A DNA stretch of 64,000 nt from positions 1-64,000 of the forward strand of contig JFHB01000022.1 in the NCBI GenBank assembly GCA_000729835.1, written 5' to 3'. Below, piece after piece: positions 37,203 to 47,890 of this stretch. Numbering within the stretch: the first letter of the stretch is position 1; every line of letters starts with the position of its first letter. The notes beneath the pieces are model-generated. The model saw only the letters and a program-made list of their open reading frames with translations. It ran no database searches and was not told where the DNA came from. The translations under genes and the position numbers were made by a program. The stretch comes from Atkinsonella hypoxylon (Eukaryota > Ascomycota > Sordariomycetes > Hypocreales > Clavicipitaceae).

Positions 37203-40200
37203 ATGGGTGAGTTCTCCCTAGTGCTCACGCTGTCGTGAAACTCTTGGCTTCTGCTCGATTCGATTCGACACCCTCCCGCACCACACACGTCCAATTGGGC
37301 CTCTCGTACTCAATCGTTGCTGCGTTGTCCCGTGTCTCACAATGCATGAAAACCGCACCCATGGCTAACTTGATGGCTGTATAGCCCCGTCTCAAGCTCT
37401 TCCGGAAAACCCGCACGATCCATTGAAGCAACTGCCACGATCTGGGCCTAAATATGACGACGAAACCGATCATGAACAATTCTGGGACCAGACTATCCGC
37501 CCAAGTGCTTTCACAACCCCATCACGACACCTGCCGCACTCTAGGGAATCGTCGACCGACAAGACGACTCCCTCCCCGCCTGGGCTGACCTCCCCTCGAG
37601 CGCTCGGAGGACACTCACGACAAGGCCTCTCTGGTGTCACTGAGCGTTCGGTGGACCACAGTAAACCGACTGCTTATGGACATCATCGACAGACATCCAT
37701 CGTTCATGGCATACAACACTCGAGAAACGGCAGCCAGTCTAGCATATCCACCAGCCCATTAAGCCCGCAGATAATTGCTGCCGCTGGCGCGGGCTTAGAC
37801 AGATCGGACCTGCAGTCGGTTGCAGCGCGAGTGGACATGGAGGCCAATTTACCCTCTCGGCCAGGCACCTCTCTCGCGGCATCGACTCTGAGCCCGATTG
37901 CTTCTGTACCAATGGAAAGGTCCGCCTCAGCTGCGGATGTCTCCTTTCCGGGACCAGCTCAGCGTAAACTAGAGAGGATGCATAGCAGATCAAGGCGTGA
38001 GCACCCAGCGCACCAATCACACTCTCGAACCCACAGAGATGATCAGAAAATAGTTGGCGAGTACGCTTTACACGTGCTTTTCACATCTGTAAGCTCGGTC
38101 AGATACTCAACCGTCACCGGCTCTTGCTTACAGGTGTCTAGTTCATTGCTCAAGCAGAGGAGAAGCTGAGCGAGTGCATAACAGTTCCCTTTGAGCCGGA
38201 GCCACAAATCGAGCGCATATGTGGCCCTGGGGTTGACCCCACCTTCGACCAACTGATTGTTGCATTGGGACATATTGCTAGTCCCAAACCCAAGGCACTT
38301 ATTGATTCGATGATGCTCTGGAGAAAAAGTAAAAGCGACGCAGCTAATGAAGCACGAATCCAATTGCAACAAATGCGCGGAAATCATCCCGGAGGGCTGT
38401 TACTGCGTAGGAACACGGAGCCTGTCCAGCCTGGTCAGGGTCCGGGGATGGCTGACCATGGCAACCCCAATTCTGCAACTTTGTCTTCCAAGCAGGAGTT
38501 TGTGGCTCATCAGGAACGCCGATCTACTGTCTCTATATACATCTTATGTCGAGTTCTTATGGAGATCATTCGTCAAAGCAACCTCGCTTCCATCACGCCG
38601 GAAATGGAGGACAAACTCGAGAGTATTATATTTGGTCAACTCAAAATTGCGGATAGTGAACAACTTGCGATGTCGCCTCTGAAGCTTTCGAATTGGAATT
38701 TATTCGCGCAATTGCTAGGGTACATGAGCGATATCAATTTTGCAGGTGTGTCACGGAGATTCATTGAGGATCTGGACAACTCGTTAGCGGACCGGTCTAT
38801 CAAGAGCCCAACATCATTATCTGCCCGGGATGCAGATGGAAAGATTGAGCTTGTGCTCGGTGGCATGAAATATCTTCGAGTCAAGATCTCGCCGGAATCC
38901 GCTTGGGAAGCGTCATGCGAGTTTCTCGTTTCATTAGGTCGACTGTTCAGTAGATCACACGGGCAAAAAGTAAAAGCAGCATTTTGTCAAGTTATTGACA
39001 TGTTGCTTCTTCCAATCGCCGCAAACGCTAGTAACAGTCATCTTTTGCATCCTAGATGGTCGGAAGTTGTAGCCGCGACTAGAGACCGACTTGCTCAATT
39101 GTTTGCCAAGCCCCGCCATTGGACAGTTGCCTTCCCTTTGACAGCAACTTTACTTTGCGTATCCTCTTCTGATATCTTTAACTCTCAATGGCTGCCGTTC
39201 GTTCTTTCTATGCAAACCAAAATCAAAGATCGTCTGACAAAGCCCCTGTGTCTCCAAGTCATTTCGAGACTTTTGTGGACATATTTGTATCGAACCAACG
39301 ACAATTTTCAGACCTCGGTACGGAAACTCGACGACGTGATGAGGCTGATATTACCAAATTCAAAGCGTAGTATTGTTGCATCAGACAGTGCGATAACCGA
39401 GCCGCTCATCGAAATCATTCGACTAATTGGCTTCAAATACCCAGAGTACTGTTTTAGAACCGTCATCTTCCCTTTGATAAACGCTGAACTATTTACAACG
39501 AACAAGGAACTTCGTGTTGAGCAGCTCGACCCCGACAGAATAGTTGTCGGAATTCGAGCATTTTTGTGCATTCTGTCTGATCTCGAAAAAGGCGAGCAGG
39601 GATGCCCCCCATTCCCAAGATTTTATGATATGCCGTCCTCAAGCGATCGTGGGCCGACTTCACCCGTCTTGTCTCTCCCCTCGGATGGCCTGTTGTTCAA
39701 TCCAGTCAACAGCGCGAAAGAAGAGCTGGTATCGAGGCCAGTGCTTACTCATGTACTCAATGACGGTGTCCGCGAGTACTATCTTCAATTTTGTAAGATC
39801 TTGGGGAAAATCACGATTGTCTGTGACAACACATTTGGTGGTCAAGCAGCACTGGATGAGAAATTCAACAGTCCTGGGCCTAAAACTCCCATTACAGAAA
39901 ACTTTACCTTTTCAAGACGTGATGAGCACCCCAGTGCCTCTGACCAGAAACAAGCATTTTATGAGCTACTGCATGTAGCAGTACAAGCGCTCCCCAGATG
40001 TCTATCTGTTGACATTCCGTTCAATTCTTTAATCAATTTGCTATGTACAGGCACAGCCCATGTCCAATCTAACATTGCGGAGTCGTCTGCTTGTTCATTG
40101 AAGGCTATAGCCAGGCAGTCTCATGCCCAACAAGTGACCATGGGTTTTGCTCGATTTATCTTCAACTTTGATGATCGTTATTCAACAATGTCTGACGGTG

Positions 40201-43200
40201 GCATGCTTGGACAGGGCCATATCGAAAATACTCTTCGTTTGTATGTCGAGTTACTCCAGATCTGGATTGAAGAAATCAGACACAAGTCACGTGAAGCTGC
40301 GAATGATCAGCCTGATGCCAACGAGTCGGAGAAGAGGGCACTGAAACTGGATTTGTCAAGTATATGGGCCGAAGTTGATCAAGCTGAGGCCCATGGTCTG
40401 TTCTTCTTGTGCTCTCAATCCCGTAGAGTGCGGCACTTTGCAGTCACTGTTCTGCGCCTCATCACCGACTTCGACAAGGCACTTGGAAAAGATGCATCAG
40501 AAGAAAAGGAGGCTTTACGCCTCATTGACATTTTGGAGAATGACTCTGATCAAATCATGAATTTTAACGATGAGCATTTGTCTGTCGCCGAACGAAGCAG
40601 ACTACAGAGAGGGTTACAGAATGCAAACAGGAAATGCGCAGTAGTTGAGCTCTGCACAAGCGATGTCTCCTATGACACTACGTTGTGGTTCAAAATCTTT
40701 CCAAACCTAATTCGGATTGCTTATGACAGATGCCCATTCGCAGTGACTCTCTGTCGGGACCTTATCTGCAACCGGATATTGCAAATGTATAAGCCTATCG
40801 TCTACGTGTCGGAACCAACTAGGGGCCTATACTATAACCCCGACGCGAGCAGTCGAATGGGAAGTCGATCGCCAGCGGCGCAGCCCGAGGCCATGGTAGA
40901 GCAGTGGAAGCTGTACCTCATATTTGCTTGCACAACTCTTGCCGATCCTGGGAGCCTCCCTTCTGCCGTCAATCCGGATAGTCAACATGCACGGAAAACA
41001 TCAAAGTCTCTGTCGGCTGATAAAATCGTAACGGCCAGAACATTGTTCAAGTACCTGATTCCACTTCTTTCTGTATCGTCAGCATCCGTGCGAGATGCGG
41101 TTGTTGTTGCCATGGGATCAATTAACATACACATATATCGGACACTTCTCGAAGAGCTACAAGGCCAAGTTTCTCGATGCAACTATGAAGCCCGAGCCAG
41201 AATTCATCAAAGAACAAATAGCAGCCCTCGAAGAAACCGCAAGATGGATTTGTTACGGACTGAAATTACGCACGTATTCAAATTGACTTCACATTTCCTC
41301 AAGGATCCTCTGGTATACAGATCGGAGTTCTTCTTGAACAATCTAACTTTGTATGCCAAGGACTTAAAACTGTTCCTCATGGATGGGGAAGTCCAGATGG
41401 ATTGGGAGTTTCAGAAGCTCCGCCGCTATTATTGCGGACTTATGGAAGCCTTGTTCGAAGGCATAAACCGAGCCGATGATCCATCTCGATGGATGACTTT
41501 TGAGTCCCGCAAATCAGCGTTCTCTTTGATGGAGGATTGGTGCGGCTTCTCTCCAAACCAGAATCAGATTCGAGCACGAGAGGACACCATGCGACAGTCT
41601 CTGATTGACCAGCAGTCCCTGGGTGAGCGTGGAATAGTGACAGCAGCAATGGAAATTGAGAAGAGAAACCTTCGAACTGCGGCATTGAGCGCCATGGCTG
41701 CATTATGTGCTGGGCCTATAAGTATCACCACAGAAAGTGGAGTTACTCTCCAGTTCGACGTCCGTCGGATGCTCACATGGCTCGAAGCCATATTCAACTC
41801 GGGAAGTGATAAAATGAATGTCATTGGTCAACGGGCTCTGAGAAATCTTGTTTTCCATAACCAAGAGTATCCGTACCTGCTTGAACACTGTATCGCACGT
41901 TGTTACTTGTCGGAGGTCCCGAAGGTTCTGGAAAGCTATTTTTCAGTCGTTGTCGAGGTGTTGCAACAGCACCCGAGCTATTCCTGCCCGTTCTGGAAGC
42001 TACTTGCTCTCTGCTTGTTCACTCTGGGAAATGAGCAAAGTAATATCCGAATCAAGTCCTCTGCCATCCTGCGCACGCTCGAGAGCCGTCAACAGCGCAA
42101 TTCCAAGATTCAAGACTTCGACATCAGCATATCTGATAAAACACAAGCGGTGTACAAGCTGGCTCAATTCGAAATCTCGAAGCGGCTTTCAAAGCAATAT
42201 ACGGAGCTGGCTTTTCATGTTTTTTCCGAGTTCACATATTTTTTCAAGGATTTGCAACCTGCCGCTCAAAGGAACGTGGTCGCCGTTGTTCTACCTTGGA
42301 TACAAACCGTCGAGCTCAAACTTGATCCCAATGGTGGTCCAACAGCTCAATCGTACGTCCTATTGGCCAATCTTCTTGAATTGACCATCAAATCTGGCGG
42401 TGCTTTACATAATGAAGTCCAAGCTCTTTGGCAGGCACTTGCGACCGGACCGCACCCTGGAAACGTTCGTTTGATATTAGACTTTATCATGCAGTTGTGC
42501 CTGGAGCGTCGCGAACAGAACTTTGTGGAATATGCTAAGCAGATTGTAGTTTTCCTATCCACCACAAACAGCACGCCCGGAATCAAAGTGGTGGAATTTC
42601 TCCTCATGCAAATTAATCCCAAAGCAATGGTCCCAAATGAGAAGAGAGAGTCTATTCCACCGCCAACTGATGTCCATTATTTCCCACACTGCGCTGATCT
42701 TGGCGAAGCTTTGCCTGTTGGAACAAAACAGGCCGGGTTTTCTTTGGGCCAGCTATCGCTCATTCTACTTGTGGATTTAATGGTATCGCCTGTCCACCTC
42801 ACGCCGGACAATGTTCCTCTCCTGCTTCAGGTGGTTACAGTGCTCTGGGACCACTACACTCCTCTTGTGCAAGAACAAGCTAGAGAGATGCTGGTGCATA
42901 TGATTCATGAACTAGTTGTTTCTCGCATGGACGATGTTTCTGGGGCAATTGCCAAGGAGTCAATGGAAGAACTGGTTGATGCCATACGCCGCCATGACCG
43001 CACCGTTGTTTGGGGGTACGAAGACAGTAATGGTAAAGTTGAGGATCGTGACAACAAAGTCCCGCACAGCATGGAGTACTTGACCACGGAAGTTGTCAAA
43101 ACATTTCAAGTCACGTTCCCAACGATCAAGGAGCAGTGGGGACGTCTTTCCCTAACCTGGGCCACATCTTGCCCTGTGAGACACTTGGCTTGTCGCTCAT

Positions 43201-45056
43201 TCCAGGTTTTCCGATGTGTCCTCACCTCGGTTGACCAGTATATGCTTGGCGATATGTTGGCGAGGCTATCCAACACAATTGCCGATGAGGATCCAGAGAT
43301 CCAGTCGTTTTCTATGGAGATCTTGACGACTCTGAAAACTCTCCTTACAAAGCTTGACGCCGACAAACTACTCACGTTTCCCCAGCTGTTCTGGACAACA
43401 TGTGCATGTCTAGAATCAATCAACGAGAGGGAATTCCTAGAAGCCACAGAAATGTTGACTGAACTTGTCCATAAACTAGATTTCCGGTCACAAAATGTCC
43501 GAAGAATCATTGCAGACGGCCAGCCCGAACGCTGGGATGGCGAATTCGACGGCATCCAGCCACTGTTATACAAAGGTCTTCGATCGTCTTTGTGCTGGCA
43601 ACCAACCTTGGACACGATTGATAGGCTAGTCAAACTTCCTGCAGATCCTTTGACAGGTGACGACAGTAGATTGTTCTTTGCTCTACTCGCCAACTTCCCA
43701 CGATTCGTAAACGACTTGGAGAATGTAAACATCACAGAAGAGACCATGAGAACCGCGAGACTTCTGCTTACGGAGACTGACAAATTGGGTCTTGAATCAA
43801 TTGGACTGGTGCTCGACGACTTCACTTCTGGCAGACAACAAGACAGCTCAGAGTTTATCAACCAACTATTCATGGCACTAAAGGAACACTTCTTGCCTCA
43901 GCACGAGTTCAAGATGGTCACCTTCCTGATTGGTCTGCTCACCAACTCCCTGTCGTGGGTCAAAGTCCAGACAATGCGCATCCTGTGTGTGGCCATTCCC
44001 GAAGTGGATATGCGCAATCCTGAGCTTGCCGGGCATGGCTCTGATCTCATCTCGCCGCTTCTCCGTCTGCTCCAGACAGAGTTTTGCATGGACGCTTTAG
44101 CTGTTTTGGATAACATCATGACAATGTCTGGCAGTCATATGGACAAGCATCATCTGAGGATGAGCATGACACGACTGACATCGAAAGTAGTTCGCAAAGA
44201 GTACGAGCGCACACAGAGTCTTTTTGGCATCCCCGAGGCTTCTGGCTGGGCCATTCCCGTACCGGCAAGCAAGACCGAGTCAACAAGAGCGAATATTCAC
44301 GCCGCTTTCTACATGTGTCAGAGCACCGAGGAATCTTCACTGGAAACCACACCAACGGCGGAAGTCGAGTTTCACGATGATGATTTCCCCTATGATTATT
44401 TTGACGGCAGAGAGCGTGCAGATACGATGCTGTCTGATGATGGGCGTGCTGATGGGCTCGTTGGGAACTTGGTCACAAAGCTGGATAGCCTGGACGACTT
44501 TTTTGACGAAGCACCCAGTCCCACCACAGATGACGACGGCCGATCCTCTCGCACAGTGACGGAACTCTCGCCGGAGTCATTCGAGTCAGCGACGGATTTG
44601 TACGACGAACAGATTCTTCCAATCCTGCACGAAGCGTCCATCACCAATGCATTTCAGAACGGCTTTATAGACCGTCCGATTGGCATATCAAGAGATATAG
44701 CGGGTAACACGATGAACCCTGGCGCCTTCACTGCGGGCATGTCGTCACGACCGCCGCTCCATTCCAGATCCATTACCTCACCTTCTGCGCCTGCTTCTTA
44801 CCAGCCTCATATGGCAGCAGAACTTGGGTCGGATGATGAGTATACTTCCGGGGGTTTCTCAGATGCCGATGATGAACGACCGCAAGTGAGAGTCGGTTCA
44901 AAGTCCCCGAATCAAGGCTCTCGGCTGACCATGAGATCTGCACTTCGCACGTCGCGCGACGAGAGTCCACGAGAGCCTACTCTGCCTAGTGTAACGCCGC
45001 GGATGCCAAACAGATCTTTTCAATCACATCTACGGAGTCCAGGCAACGTTTTATAA
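37203..45056 (+). CDS. tao3: Tao3/Furry/Mor2-type cell morphogenesis scaffold
   Basis: Giant HEAT/armadillo-like scaffold of the RAM/MOR network that supports the Cbk1/Orb6 NDR kinase and polarised growth. Three exons are inferred: 37203-37206, 37385-38088 and 38142-45056 (2,540 residues). Exon 1 is just ATG G before GTGAGT; the intron has a GCTAAC branch near 37363 and splices to give MAPSQALPENPHDPLKQLP. Without it the frame lacks an ATG in this exon. The N-terminal 230 residues are Ser/Pro-rich and disordered, likely a regulatory phosphorylation region. The second intron restores LFTS|FIAQAEEKLSECI, the start of the conserved Furry N-terminal domain. A long helical-repeat body follows, then a low-complexity tail from about residue 2290 rich in Asp and Ser. 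It converges on the dim1 gene. Confidence 0.93.
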
Positions 45057-45471
45057 AGGAAGAGGAGGGACAATGAAGGCGGTGAAAATGGGTGGGTGAC
45101 CATGGGTGAAGGTCTTGATGGCAAAACTACGAGATACACAGTTGGGACTCTGGGAAGCTCTACAGTTTCCACTGCACTATCGAACAAGAAGGTGGAGGCA
45201 TACCTACTTTGAGATACTGCTGAAAATGGGATCAAGGGGTCAAGCGGCGTAACGGGCGTTCCTTTTAGGGTGGATGTCGCGAATGGGGGTCAATAACTTG
45301 TATTGCTCATCAAAGTCAGCGATAAATGGATGACATTCATGTCTAAGTGAAAAGACCAACCCTTGCGTGACAAAATCGAAATTTCCATAGCTCCTCACAC
45401 GACCCTCTGCACATGAACGTCGTAATAAAGTACGCAGGTTCGCATCCAGGCGTTCAATCGTCACGCCGGAA
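45057..45471. other. Convergent 3' intergenic region (tao3 / dim1)
   Basis: 415 bp between the two stop codons. An open frame here (45240-45464 minus) is just downstream of the dim1 stop and reads through its 3' UTR. No gene supported. Confidence 0.5.
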
Positions 45472-46085
45472 TTAATAGCGATGACGAGTAGAGTAATCTG
45501 CCATGTTGATCAGCCAAATTGTTTCCATGGATCGGCAAACGCATCTTCTTACCCTTCGGACTGTTCACCTGACCCTTGCCTTTCGTCGCCCCCCGATAAA
45601 CAGCTTCAAGGATATTCACAACATCCTGCCGATTCCGCTCCACGAAATTCATCTTGTTATTGTTGCCTGTTCCAAAGTCGCACATGATATGTTTATTCCG
45701 GAAGAAGAACATGACAGCAAATGGCTCCTCATTCGAATTCAATTCTACGCGGACCCCAAAGAAAAAGAAAAAGAAAAAAAATTAAAAATTTGTCAGCTGA
45801 GCAACGTGCCAAGTTCTCACAACGAGGGTGTGGAAGCAGGACTACGCGGAGTGACGTACCGTACATGTGGTTGAAGTCGGGAACCTTGGATATGTCGCAC
45901 ACGTAGATGGCGGCCCATTTTTGTACCAGCGGGGCAACCTTGGAGAGCACCTCGTCCATGATGTCTAGGTCTGGGTTGTTGTTCGGGTCGCCGAAGCGGA
46001 TTACCACGAGGCGGTTCTCTTCGCTTAGGATGGCTTGGTCGACGTGCCAGCCTGTGACGAGATGGGGGAGGAGGATGGTGCCCAT
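45472..46085 (-). CDS. dim1: Dim1/Dib1 (TXNL4A) U5 snRNP thioredoxin-fold protein
   Basis: Small spliceosomal protein of the U4/U6.U5 tri-snRNP. Three exons are inferred: 46085-45860, 45744-45553 and 45497-45472 (147 residues against about 142-143 in human and yeast). Conserved blocks are MGTILLPHLVTGWHVDQAILSEE, VVIRFG, VPDFNHMYEL, VMFFFRNKHIM, DFGTGNNNK and YRGATKGKG; the final 26-nt exon supplies DYSTRHRY, the family ending. Two parts differ from the usual sequence. The region after RFG reads DPNNNPDLDIMDEVL, where relatives have a DWDP-x-C motif, and NSNEEPFA replaces YDP-C-T before VMFFF, adding five residues in total. The start MGTI was preferred over in-frame upstream Met codons because it matches relatives. 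Divergent from rrg7. Confidence 0.9.
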
Positions 46086-46477
46086 GGTGTTGTCTTCCGA
46101 GAGTCCGATGGTTTGCGGGACGATCTGCGAGTTTTTTCGTGGATGTATTTGGTTTTCCGTAGTATTAGCAATGGGGAAAGGAAATTGGTCGTGGTGAGGA
46201 GAAACGAAGGGATACGCGATGGCTGTCGTGAAAGTTGGGAAGCTTAAGCTGCGAGTCACTGCTGGTGGGGCAACTTGCTGCGGGACATGCATGCCTGGAT
46301 GTCACAGGCCCGGTAGCTGCATTGATTGCGATTGTTGCATAGCAGGGAGCTTAGATAGCTTGTGCTACGCTAAGTGACTACCAGATCCTTTTGTTCATTT
46401 CCTGTTTACCTTGGAGCGTCACGCGAAGCATGTTGTTGTTCCATAAGTGACCCAAATGTAGACAACAAATTCAAGCC
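46086..46477. promoter_or_regulatory. Bidirectional promoter dim1/rrg7
   Basis: 392 bp between divergent start codons. No specific element recognised; the shared promoter is inferred from geometry. Confidence 0.5.
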
Positions 46478-47191
46478 ATGTTCCCACTCAAATGTGCGAG
46501 TTTGCACACGCCACTCTCACTACGCACCACGCATCGACTACGTCTGCTGTGTACTAGTCGATACAGCCAGACCACCAGCCAGCTCGACAAGCTGCGATAT
46601 CCCGATCCACCATCACCCCATCACTCAAGCCTGCAATCCTTCATCTCCTACGCCCAACGCACCGGTCTTGACGAAGCCTCCACAGTCTACGTCGGCACTC
46701 ACTACGAATACACAGTCGCCCAGTCGCTTTCCAGATACGGCTTCACCCTCCGACGAATCGGCGGCTCATCCGACTATGGGACAGACCTTGTGGGCACCTG
46801 GACGCTCCCGCGTTCTCCGTCGCCGCTGTCCATGCGGGTTCTGGTGCAGTGCAAAGCGGGCAGCCAGCGCGTTGGGCCGCGGCACGTTCGCGAGCTCGAG
46901 GGATCTTTCGTCGGCGCACCTGTTGGCTGGCGGGGTGCGGGCGTGCTGGGCCTTCTGGTGAGCGAAGGGTCATTCACAAAGGGCGTGAGGGACTCGTTGG
47001 CGAGAAGCCAATGGCCACTGGCTTCCATATCCTGCTCCCGAGACGGTACTGTTTCGCAGATGCTCTGGAACAAGGCTGCACAGGAGCTGGGCCTCTATGG
47101 CTATGATGTTTCCGTCAGGCTTGGCGGCACAGAGGAGGTGGTGTTGATGCGTAATGGTAAAACATTGCCTCTATCAGATTCTTGTTCTTGA
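46478..47191 (+). CDS. rrg7: Rrg7-like mitochondrial protein, restriction-endonuclease-like fold
   Basis: Single-exon 237-residue protein. Residues 1-35 are rich in Arg/Ser/Thr/Leu with no acidic residue, as in a mitochondrial presequence. The core YEYTVAQSLSRYGFTLRRIGGSSDYGTDLVGTW followed by MRVLVQCKAG matches the DUF2034/Rrg7 family and the Mrr-type nuclease layout. The acidic residues are in SSDYGTD (99, 103) and the Gln-x-Lys is at 124-126, a (D)...QxK active-site pattern. Yeast Rrg7 is needed for respiratory growth but its activity is unknown; a DNA-acting role in mitochondria is inference. The gene is unusually G+C-rich compared with its flanks. It shares a divergent promoter with dim1. 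Confidence 0.85.
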   Translation: MFPLKCASLHTPLSLRTTHRLRLLCTSRYSQTTSQLDKLRYPDPPSPHHSSLQSFISYAQRTGLDEASTVYVGTHYEYTVAQSLSRYGFTLRRIGGSSDYGTDLVGTWTLPRSPSPLSMRVLVQCKAGSQRVGPRHVRELEGSFVGAPVGWRGAGVLGLLVSEGSFTKGVRDSLARSQWPLASISCSRDGTVSQMLWNKAAQELGLYGYDVSVRLGGTEEVVLMRNGKTLPLSDSCS

Positions 47192-47890
47192 CGGCGTAAC
47201 ATGAGGCCTCTTGTCCAATGAACGCGGCGTGGATGATGCCATCAGTTGAAGTAGAACCTTGACTCAACATCGAAGCATTCCATCGCAACGGCATGCATCA
47301 CACTTGCCATCAGTCCGATTAACCGGAAGTGGTACGGCAAGGTGACGCTGGCATTCCGAAAAGCTTTCGATCGCCTACCTGACGAGTTATTGCCAGCTCT
47401 TTAATCTTCTTTGTTACGCAAAACAAAGTCGCTTGTTTCGGGAGTTGCAGCGAGTCGAAGCCGATCAGATAATCTCAAGTCTTCTTGATGACACCAGAGC
47501 TCGTCGTACAGTCACAAGGGATTTCTCTAGGTGATGTTCGCCACCTTGAGTTCCTTCCAAGACTCGTAGTCCATCAATGAATTGGGCCATCGTCTCTTCT
47601 GTCATCCCTGCTTGCAGTATGACGGATAAGGCTTCTCGAAAAGCCTGCTGTCGCTCATGGTCAAGCCAAATGATAGTCTTGATCTCTGTCAAAGGATCGA
47701 ATCTTTTTGAGTACTTTGTTAGCAGCAAATTCCCTTTGTTCAATTTTTGGGCTTGGAGGTGCAAGCGGGAGCGTGAAAAAAAAAATGGTATAATGTCTTC
47801 AGCGGAAGTCTCCAGAAACGCTAAATTGCAAATACACGGACCCTGTACGCCACTATTGAGGATGCTTCATCTCCGTCTCTTGACAATATG
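47192..47890. other. Convergent 3' intergenic region with orphan open frame
   Basis: 699 bp between the rrg7 stop and the end of the transcription-factor gene. A 99-codon minus-strand frame at 47465-47764 (MHLQAQKLNKGNLL...) has protein-like composition (for example LDHERQQAFREALSVILQAGM) but no family I recognise. It may be a relic or part of an untranslated region. Confidence 0.4.

Noticed and set aside
43106..43873. 255-codon open frame antisense to tao3
   Set aside because: Shadow frame of a strongly conserved sense gene; Ser-rich composition with no motif or splice partner.
47465..47764. 99-codon minus-strand frame downstream of the transcription-factor gene
   Set aside because: Composition is protein-like but I find no start context, partner exon or family; kept only as a remark in the intergenic entry.
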